From Paramacrobiotus richtersi (taxonomy: Eukaryota > Tardigrada > Eutardigrada > Parachela > Macrobiotidae): a stretch of 26,808 nt of DNA. The stretch covers positions 1 to 26,808 of the forward strand of contig JAQGAU010000516.1 in the NCBI GenBank assembly GCA_034698045.1, in the 5' to 3' direction. The position numbers and the translations under genes were made by a program. This document shows positions 19,411-26,808 of this stretch, piece after piece. The notes under the pieces are model-generated. The model was given only the letters and a program-made list of their open reading frames with translations, was not told where the DNA came from and did no database searches. The stretch's first letter is position 1, and each line of letters starts with the position of its first letter.

Positions 19411-22400
19411 ATGAATATTTGCTGCATGTTTGTTGCTTTAGCAGCAGTGCACTGGTTCCTTCTTGTTGCCGTCGCCCATGCGCAACCCTACCAACAACCC
19501 GCACCGATACAAAACCGCTCCAGTTACCAGACTCCCGGCGGCTACAACCGAAATCCACCAGCAGGCGGCTGTTCAAGTCCATCAAACATTTCACGACGAA
19601 ACATCGCGTACACCGATGATACTCGCTACCACAGCCACAATCCCCCGCCTTATAACGGTAACTACGAAGGGCGCAGTAATCGTGGTGCGTACTGGGACGC
19701 TACCCGAAAGAATCCCTACGACAGCTTCGAGCGAGATATTCATGTTAGCGGACGTAACGTTTCGCGTTTCCACAAACTCAGCGAATGGCGCAGCCGAAGT
19801 CTTGGGCGCAATGATTACGATGCCGATCGCAGCAATCGCTCCACAAATACCCGAGATTTTGCACGAAACGACCATTTCAGCGGGCGCTCGGGGAATCATT
19901 GGAGTGGATCGAGGAGCTATGGGAGTCAGTTTAACAGGTTAGTTGCTCATGAAAAACGTGGTTGTCACCTTTTTTCTAATGTCGTACACAGAGAGTAACT
20001 AAAGCGGAAGATTTTTGTGTCTTACAGGGGACAAAACTTGGGAAGAGCTCAATGTGAGCCGGTTCCCAGTTTCATTTCTGGAATAAAAATTGAACCGGCG
20101 AAGGTTAGTTCTATTCGGTATTATTCTCCCGAATTCGTATGCTTCAGTAGTTTAACATAACCGCAGCTCGTGGAGGGCGGCGACACGGATAGGGGGAGAA
20201 GTATCATTGGGTTGACCGGCACCTGGTTTCCATACAAAGTATTCACAAGCTGGCCACTGGATGGAAAGTCCATTTTCGCTAACGCTATTACGCGGCTAAC
20301 AGTTCTGAATGATAAGCGGATTATGCCTGGAACAAGTTTTCCAGCCATTACTGTAATGCAGGAAGTGTATCAAAGGCTTGCGCCAGACGGAACACTGCCG
20401 GCGTCAGACTGCGTAGCGGCCTTCAGTGTCGGCCACATTGGAGTGAATGGCGTCATCGCCTTGTTGGTTGTCCGTACGACAGAGTCTGATCCTCTGGACA
20501 CCACCTACAGTAAGTGTATTACAAGGTAGCTTTACTGAGGGAAATAGCAAGAAAAATATTACCATTCACAGAATACTGGGCATTTTGAAATCATACAGTT
20601 TGTTAAACGTACACGAAACCGGATGTGACCTGTACAGTGTTTTTAGTGGTTTCCGTTCTAGAAGCTAGCCTACGCTGTTTAGATTTCTCCGCTACTTCCC
20701 AAACCATCCTCGCCTTGGATTACGATGTATTCCAGCTGTCGTATCAGTGCATAGACGGCAACATTGATACCGAATCCGCCTGCGAAAGTCCTTCATTTCT
20801 CGTCTCAATTCGCGATCCCCCCAGTCATCTATCGCCGCGCCGGGCTAGCTATATCGATCGCAAAGTCAATCAGGCCCTAGCGAAATATTGCGTAACCTTG
20901 GCAGATTTCTATCAGTTCCTCACCGATCCCGACGCGTTGCCTTGCCAGATGGAGGAGCCACCCTGCTGCTTTGACGCTCTAAAACAGGCCCATTCCGCGT
21001 GCTCTGCAGATAAGGAATGCATCGGAAACGTGGAACTTGATTATCCTGACGCAACGGGAAAGGGATGTGCTCCCTACGTGACCAGGTACGGTAACATCGC
21101 TACATTATACAAGGAGGTGTATATGGATGTAACAGATATTTATTGTGTGACGCAGAATGTTTTGGCGCACAATTTGCCTACACGGCACATACCATCATGC
21201 TGGTGTATCAACATATAAATCCTTCATACAATGTCGCAACGCTATAATGCGGCAGCAGCCAGAGTTCGATACCAGTGACCTTTACATAAATGAGCTTTAC
21301 AATGACGCATGTGTACAGTAAGTTAACCTAACGGACAAAGGCGATAAACCCATCATAAGAGCATGCAGATTAGTAACACTTCGGAGTCTAATGCTAAACT
21401 TGCAAGATGATCCCAGCGATGTTCTGCTGTTCAGATCCTGCTCAGATCTTTCCCTTACGATATTCTGTTGTGATTTTCGGTGCACAGTCGTAACGTTGTT
21501 GTCATAACATTGCCACAACGACGTTGTCATAACGTCGAAATTTCTACGACGCCACGTCAACGCCCATGACAGCAACCTTTTTCTCCTCTATCATGGTTTG
21601 ACGGCCCGCGTTTTGGCGTTCGTTGGGTTCGGCTTAGCACAGCTTGTAAGGGGTGCTTCCCGGAGCGCACAAGCCGATTTCAGACTTGACTACTCCAACT
21701 TTTAGTCTTCTAAAAAACTTTATTTTTAAGACTAACCTCATCTGCGGAACTCTAGTTCCACATGGCGTAATTTTCACCACAGATGTGGTGTTTCCTCGAA
21801 AAATGGTAAATGTGGTGTTTCCGTTTCCGCGGTGGTGGTAAATGTGGTGTTTCCTCGAAAGTTGTGCAACCAAAAATGGAAGGGTGTATTCGCATGAAAA
21901 CTATCGAAAATGTTTTTGCCCTGTTTTGCTTTTCAAAAACCAGTGAATTTCATGTTGATAATAACAGTTGGAGGCCATAGCATATACGTCTGTATGTTAT
22001 ACTATTGGCGACTGTAAGCTTATGCTTTGAGATTTTGACGACGCGGAACTTGAGTTCCGCAGATAAAATTAGTCTTAAAACTAAAGTATTTTGGAAGACT
22101 GAAAGTTGGAGTAGTCAAATCTGAAATCGGGTTGTGTGCTCCGGGAAGCACCCCTGGTTAGCAATATGATTCCATTTCCCGCAGGTGCGACAGGTAGTCT
22201 TCTTCACTCTGCAATTCGCCTTCATATGGCCTCTTTCACCGCGTCCGTAAAAGCCCATGGCCCCAGCATTCGGTCCATTCGTTGTTCCGCGGCCCTCGCG
22301 GCTACTGTGTGGACCACTGTCCCAATCACCGTGACCTCGACTGCTTCCCCGCTGCTACGTCCTTGCCCAGTTCGGTGACTTCGGTCTCCCATTCGACCAC

Positions 22401-24795
22401 ACCCTCTTCGTGCGTCGACTTTGCTACCAGATCCCACAAGTTCTGGGTGACGGTGAGTCGGCTGTTGCGCCAAAGTTTCTACTGCTGTGCCAGCTCCAGA
22501 GCTTTCCAGTGTGGTGTGTTCTTTTCCGATCACGCGCATGCGGGTCGTGTCACTTTCCAGTCCATTCAGGACTGTCGCCTTCGAATTTCCCTCAAGGAGA
22601 TCCATATGGAAACCGTACAGGATGGCTTTTTTGCGTAGTTTATTGGAAAAACGCAAAGGGTCCCCCGGCTCCTGCTTAATGGAAAAGCAGCTCGCCCATT
22701 TAGTGAACTCTAGGGACTCTATCTTGTCTTTTTTTCCGTCGAATGGGATTTCTGTCGCCTTATCTGAAAAATTCATTAGGCGATGCTGATTCTCAGTTCT
22801 GACTCGGCAGTGATTTAAATTTCGGCTCATCGTCTATATTTTGATAATGGGCACGAAGCCACTTGTTCTCTAATGGCCCATACTAATAATATTAATGATG
22901 ATTTATTGTCTTTACGCAACGGGACAACGTCCCCTCTTGGCGTCAGACATAATTCGGCATCATTGCAAACAACACACCCGAAGAGCAGACTTCCCACAGT
23001 AGTAGAACTCAAACTAAAAATATTAAAACAGCCGAGAGACAGAAATTAGAGCAACAGACAATGATCGAAAACAATTTAGAGGCGAAATAGCCGCAATTGT
23101 TGGAATGACGCTGCCGTCACACATCTGAAGACAGCACACTAATCGGAACGGTCAAGCACCGCAGTCAGCAAGGAGTGAAACCGAAAAACCGCACCGGGTG
23201 CCCGGCATCATGGTTTAGTACAATACATAAGACAGGACAGCCTCGCACTCGTTTACGGAGTATGGCGTCATCGGCACTTAGAGCGTGGACAACCTCGCAC
23301 TCTTTTACAGAGTATCGCATCATCGGTACACATAACATGGGACAGCCTCGCACTCCTTTACGGCGTATTGCATCATTGATACATTGATACTACATGGTTT
23401 CGGCATGCATTATCGCTACAGTCACGAATCACCGTCACGATGATTACACCGGTTTTAGACGTACTATTGTTGCCGATACATTGGTCTAAGAAGATCCCTG
23501 ACTTCTCGCAGTCCTGTTCTCAGAACAGTGGGGCTGCGAGAAGTTAGCGCCAGTTCGCCTCCATACGGCTGCAGGGAGCGCGCTGCGCGCCGACAAAGAG
23601 TTGGCCAGCGCTAATCAGCTAATTAACGTTGCATGTCGAACTTTACAGGCAAACGACGACAACAGGGCCGACCACCACAGTACCTACAACGACTCACAAA
23701 AAACGAAGGAAGAAACGGACCACCTTGGCTCCCATAGCGACTGCCCCTTCTCCTCCCACAGCAGCGTGCATGCCTCAACCGGGGCCGTCTCCGTGTGCGA
23801 CGACTACACTTACAGAAACTGTTATTAGTGAGTACCTTCCGTTTTCTTCTATTTATTTCGACAGTCACGCAAAGAACATATGCCACGCTAGTAGTAGGAT
23901 AGCGGCGACGTGCCAACTCTGCCAATAAAAAAAACCGTATAGGACCATTATGATTATGAATCAGTTTTGTACCATGTCAATGGAATAAATTACTGCATTT
24001 CTTCTACTGTAGTACTGTATATTGCTTGAGACTAGCACAGAATAAATGAGGTGCGGGCCGCAGATATATCAAAGGTAAAAAGTCTGCCTGAAGGTAGCAA
24101 CTCGAGAAAGTATAAAAATGCTACCAAACATAGCGACATACAAAGGGTTTACCAATGTCCTGTTTTTGGATTCCAGCTCAGTTCATGTGCCACCAGGACA
24201 TTGTTCACTTTTCATTCGAGCAAAAAGTGCAATATTATATTACTGCGAGTGATTTGGCTGCCGGTGCGAGCTGCTCTCTTATCATATCGGGACCAGCGGA
24301 CTCGATCTTCTTTGTCTCCTTTCAATCCATCCAAATCATTGGGGTAGATACACCCAAACTTTGTTAGTTTCATATAGTTTTCGTGCGATATCGTGCTGTT
24401 AGCCAAAAGTCTTCTTTTATTTACAGCCACAGGGTGACCCTTCTTGCGGTGCCGGAGACAGTTTGCTGGTAGAAGGGTTTCAGTCCAGCACTGGATCGCT
24501 TCTGTCCAGTCTTTTAGTCTGCAATGAAAGCTGCCCCTCTCCAGACACAGAAGTTGATGCTGATAGAATTAAGGTACAGCACATGGGTGCTCTCAGTATA
24601 ATAATGGCAAACACACACAACAACAATGTCATGTCTTACATACAGTACAGTACGTACCTGGAAACCTATGCCACTGTGTATATGGCAGAAACATCTCAAC
24701 AGAACGCTGCGCAGCGCAGACGGTTTCAAAGCTTTACAGTTAGTGACCTTTGCGCGCCCTGCGTTACTGGCAACTTACTGCTTGAGCATTTCTGA
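19411..24795 (+). CDS. Secreted lipocalin-CUB-like protein, copy 2 (intact, 7 exons, 693 aa)
   Basis: Exons: 19411-19937, 20028-20103, 20167-20509, 20665-21085, 23649-23827, 24177-24343, 24427-24795; every junction phase agrees and the sum is 2082 bases. Residues 1-24 are a signal peptide (cleavage after AHA). Residues 25-176 are low-complexity, Tyr/Asn/Ser/Arg-rich, with NxS/T glycosylation sites. The lipocalin spans about 180-410: CEPVPSF at 185-191, the GxW motif GTWFPY at 219-224, LDYDVFQLSYQC at 333-344 (matching the TDYxxY region) and FLVSIRDP at 360-367 (the conserved Arg). A cysteine cluster follows (EPPCCFDALKQ, CSADKEC). Exon 5 encodes a Thr-rich linker with HKKRRKKR. Exons 6-7 (about 516-640) are CUB-like: YYITASDLAAGASC, FVSFQSIQI, DPSCGAGDSLLV. 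Lipocalins carry small hydrophobic ligands; CUB domains bind protein or sugar. The ligand is unknown. The exon 4 acceptor could be three bases earlier, and the last 90 bases might hide another intron. Confidence 0.75.
21649..22155. mobile_element. Nonautonomous TIR element (MITE), about 507 bp
   Basis: Terminal inverted repeats of about 115 bp begin AGGGGTGCTTCCCGGAGC at both ends (21649 inward, 22155 inward) and share GATTTCAGA, TTGACTACTCCAACTTT, TTTTAAGACTAA and CTGCGGAACT. The interior has no open frame but carries three copies of ATGTGGTGTTTCC at 21783, 21810 and 21842. The AGGGG terminus recalls hAT-type ends, but I see no clear 8-bp target duplication. It lies in intron 4 of copy 2, directly against the broken gag of an LTR element. 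Confidence 0.7.
22155..22830 (-). pseudogene. Gag-like gene of an LTR retrotransposon, frameshifted and truncated
   Basis: An ATG at 22830 lies just downstream of an LTR and primer-binding site on the same strand. The frame stays open to 22222 (202 codons): an N-terminal charged part, then a helical middle (DPLRFSNKLRKKAILYG). Near the 3' end another frame carries a zinc-knuckle-like array: GERGHMKANC, where the first cysteine of CxxC appears lost, and CRTCGKWNH about ten residues later. So a frameshift separates the main gag frame from its nucleocapsid part. The gene runs into the inverted repeat at 22155, and no protease or RT follows. It is a broken copy lying antisense to the host gene. 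Confidence 0.55.
22864..22998 (-). repeat. LTR (135 bp) with adjacent primer-binding site
   Basis: On the - strand the block begins TGTGGGAAG at 22998 and ends AGAGAACA at 22864, the TG...CA ends of an LTR. It contains AATAAA near its 3' end. Two bases later TGGCTTCGTGCCC (22861-22849) fits a tRNA primer-binding site (TGG start), and a gag-like ATG follows at 22830. Only this LTR is seen; the 3' LTR is absent from the window. Confidence 0.6.
23232..23392. repeat. Three-copy tandem repeat, unit about 53 bp
   Basis: CCTCGCACTC recurs at 23241, 23293 and 23346, followed each time by a similar TTTACGGAGTATxGCATCATCGGTAC. Frames through it are repetitive and not taken as coding. It is inside intron 4 of copy 2. 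Confidence 0.7.
23501..23544. repeat. Two-part hairpin
   Basis: ACTTCTCGCAG (23501-23511) pairs exactly with CTGCGAGAAGT (23534-23544), and inside it CTGTTCT pairs exactly with AGAACAG around one base. It is a compact stem of 11 plus 7 bp with a small bulge. It could be a transposon end or a chance structure; function is unknown. Confidence 0.6.
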
Positions 24796-25100
24796 ATAGG
24801 ATTCAATCAGTGTAATTGAATGAGCAGAAATGGAAAAGCCTAGAGGATGATAGCGATTCTTCGACACTGATTATTGTCTCAGGTATTTAGCAGTCGAACT
24901 AAACGAGAAGGTAGACCCGACTCGAGCGTTGGAGTGGATCTTGCCCTGTGTAAAACGAGTACTGTAATCGGCCATATGCCAGAAAGCACTATGCCATCAA
25001 GCTTGGCGTTAGGTCACTTGATACCACTATCACATCATTGGCTCACGTTGGTGAAAAAGGCTGTCGGCAGTCAGCATTAAAGCTGATCACTAAAGGAGAT
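24796..25100. other. Downstream of the intact gene; nothing clear
   Basis: No AATAAA is visible in the first 100 bases after the stop. A 68-codon frame at 24874-25080 shows no recognisable content. Confidence 0.35.
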
Positions 25101-25105
25101 CTCAC

Positions 25106-25640
25106 CTGCCAACGAACAGCTCAAGGACGGGTCCTCCTGCGAATGGCTCCTTAGCCTCCTTCGACCAGGATTGGGGCACAATCTCTACATCCAAAGAGCG
25201 AAAGGCGTCTTTGCGTCTCTCTTCCCAAGATGGCAAATAAGTCTATGGATGGCGGCAGGCTGACATGCTTATTTCGGAAATTGATTGTCCCAGGCTAATT
25301 TTAACAGCCAAGTTGGCTGCTCATGGCATTTTTTCGCAAGCAATCCTTACAAATAACTCCTGATCTGTAGTACGAGCAGCAAAGCAATTCCACTAAATGC
25401 AGCAAAAAAGCGCCGGTACTCCTCCCACAGTGGACCCACACGTTGAACAAAGACTTTCAACTGGGGTTACTGGGTCGCGTATTTCCAAAAAAATGCATAC
25501 AAGCTGTGGCCGTCCTCGGTGCAGCAGGTATAAAGACGGCTTCCTCTCGCGAACTTTCCTGGCATAATGTTGCGGGCGCGTTGTAGCGTCAGAAAAACTG
25601 GCAGTTCCGTTACATCCAGAAGAGCCCAGACTTCTAAAGA
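25106..25640 (-). CDS. Candidate - strand exon(s) of an unknown gene
   Basis: The best supported piece is 25242-25106: it follows CCATAG, is open for 45 codons and ends at GGCAG with GTGAGA, a good donor. It reads like protein (YLPSWEERRKDAFRSLDVEI, then PFAGGPVLELFVG). Further upstream on the same strand (about 25640-25330) are open segments separated by stops, with LLDVTELPVFLTLQRARN, LYTCCTEDGHSLYAFFWKY, and a hydrophobic stretch (FFAAFSGIALLLVLQI) that could span a membrane. I could not find junctions that join them in phase, and I recognise no family. They may be exons or a decayed gene. Confidence 0.3.
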
Positions 25641-25644
25641 CTTG

Positions 25645-26220
25645 CGAATAGCTTGCCCGGCTTACAGAGCACCCTGGGGAACAGTGCCCGGGTTAGGCTG
25701 AACGTCTGAGGGCAGTTTGGGAGCCATGGACTTTTAAGTGGGCAAAATTTATACCGGAAAGTTCTGGGCCACCGGTGTTTCCAGCAGTCTTCGAGGAAAT
25801 GTATCCAACCATCGTGTTTCCCGCCTGGAGCGAATTAGGGGCTGCAGTTGTGTTAATATAAAGTTCGTACTGTATCTACAGTAAACGATCTTAGATTATG
25901 TGGGGCTCGCGTGATTCTGCGAAACGTTGTATTTCGTTATCTGCCTTAGCAATAGTATTTCTACTGCTAATCTAACGGTTTATTACAACGTTTTTTATCT
26001 ACGGTAATCTGCTTTTTGACATCAATATAATTTGTTACAACTCATCCTGACCGTCAACAAATTACTTGTCATCAATAAAAGTGCCGGGAACACAGAGAGT
26101 CGTCACCTTGATGCAACAAAATACTAATATTCCGAAAGAAAACAACAACATGCTCTCCGACTAACTAACACACCATTCAAGCGGCGTCCAATCTTTTTCA
26201 AAAATATCACTCAGTTGATT
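25645..26220. other. No gene seen
   Basis: AT-rich towards the right, with only short frames and no notable repeat. Confidence 0.35.
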
Positions 26221-26224
26221 CCCC

Positions 26225-26490
26225 AAGTTCAAACAGTTTCGAACGCCATTGGCACAAACTCGTGCGGGTTGCTGAACTCCGCATATTTTGCGCCTATTTT
26301 TCGCTTCTGCCGTTGCCGCTTCAGCTCCTGCGCTTTCCGATTTGTCCGCAACGATGTTGCCACAGTGTCCACAACCGTTTCGTCATAAATCGCATTTTTC
26401 ACTCCCGTGACCGGAACTCTAGTCATACCATCCGAACGCTTCCCACTCTGACAAATGAATCCTGGTGGTTCCTTTATTGCGTGATATTGT
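26225..26490 (-). pseudogene. Non-LTR retrotransposon fragment, restriction-like endonuclease region
   Basis: The - strand reads EPPGF, then GKRSDGMT (the RPD position changed to RSD), then IYDETVVDTVATS, a charged stretch, and HEFVPMAFETV. This order matches the endonuclease region of the 14 kb copy (EPPGLDRGDGKRP, WDVTVADT, PIGFETMG) with substantial divergence. Both ends are cut, so it is a short remnant. Confidence 0.6.
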
Positions 26491-26533
26491 GCCGTCGTCG
26501 CCGTTATTGTGATCTTGTGGTTTATCCGGATGA

Positions 26534-26808
26534 GAAATCAGAATATCATTTTACAGTTGTCATGAATATCATCTTGACGTAGTATTCGACACTATTCCGG
26601 AATACTTCCGCTTCATACACTCCTCCTACGGAACTCCCAGCACGCTGTTTTGTGGTGACAAAACCGAAATCTCTTCCGCCGCCGGTGTACAACAAGGCGA
26701 CCCTCTTGGCCCACCATTATTTTGCCTTCTCCTAAATAAACTTTCCCACGATGTGCAGGCAGACCTGAGTTTATGGTACCTGGATGACGCAGCGTTTGGC
26801 GGAGATTT
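26534..26808 (+). pseudogene. Reverse transcriptase fragment, runs off the window
   Basis: The frame is open from 26534 to the right edge. From about 26576 it shows a typical non-LTR RT palm: LDVVFDTIPEYF, then GVQQGDPLGPPLFCLL (RT motif 4) and YLDDAAFGGD with the catalytic YLDD at 26777-26788. It matches the - strand copy at about 7200-7000 (LDAVFDTVPGYYRF, YLDDAAF). It faces away from the - strand endonuclease fragment next to it. What lies beyond the edge is unknown, so it may be part of a longer element. Confidence 0.75.

Noticed and set aside
22282-22789. + strand ORFs of 118, 89 and 100 codons
   Set aside because: Antisense shadows of the gag-like - strand frame.
24874-25080. 68-codon + strand ORF after the intact gene
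   Set aside because: No domain content, and the upstream exon already ends in a stop; kept only as a note.

Overview
This is eukaryotic, animal-type DNA, not bacterial. Coding sequence is split by short GT-AG introns (about 60-90 bp), with secreted animal domains (lipocalin, CUB-like), a THAP zinc finger and decayed retrotransposons. The species cannot be read from the window. A compact invertebrate genome fits best; a tardigrade or similar small ecdysozoan is only a guess.

The main content is a tandem family on the + strand. The clearest member is at 19411-24795: seven exons whose reading phases all agree, giving a 693-residue secreted protein. It has a signal peptide, a Tyr/Asn/Ser/Arg-rich disordered region, a lipocalin domain split over exons 2-4, a cysteine cluster, a Thr/Lys/Arg-rich linker and a C-terminal CUB-like domain. 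A paralogue about 7.3 kb upstream (12136-17007) has the same exon plan, but its start codon is disabled and it has frameshifts in exons 1 and 7, so it is probably a pseudogene. The duplicated unit includes about 0.6 kb of upstream DNA. The left edge (1-263) holds the last exon of another CUB-like gene, similar to the end of the 12-17 kb copy, so the array may have three members.

On the - strand at the left, a THAP-domain coding exon (3070-2166) ends at a splice donor, and two further exons (1033-989 and 917-560) lie downstream in a compatible phase. They may be one gene.

The rest is mostly repeat-derived. There are several copies of a non-LTR retrotransposon whose C-terminal region fits the restriction-like endonuclease class (5440-7790, about 14110-14935, 26225-26490, plus a reverse transcriptase fragment leaving the right edge) and a related tail at 10325-10640. 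The 5' end of an LTR retrotransposon (LTR, primer-binding site and broken gag) lies antisense in intron 4 of the intact gene. Terminal-inverted-repeat or foldback elements lie at 10084-10972, 18668-18785 and 21649-22155, and a bidirectional GAATAC array at 15494-15770. Small coding remnants at 3.9-4.5, 8.3-8.6, 9.2-9.9 and 25.1-25.6 kb are weakly supported.
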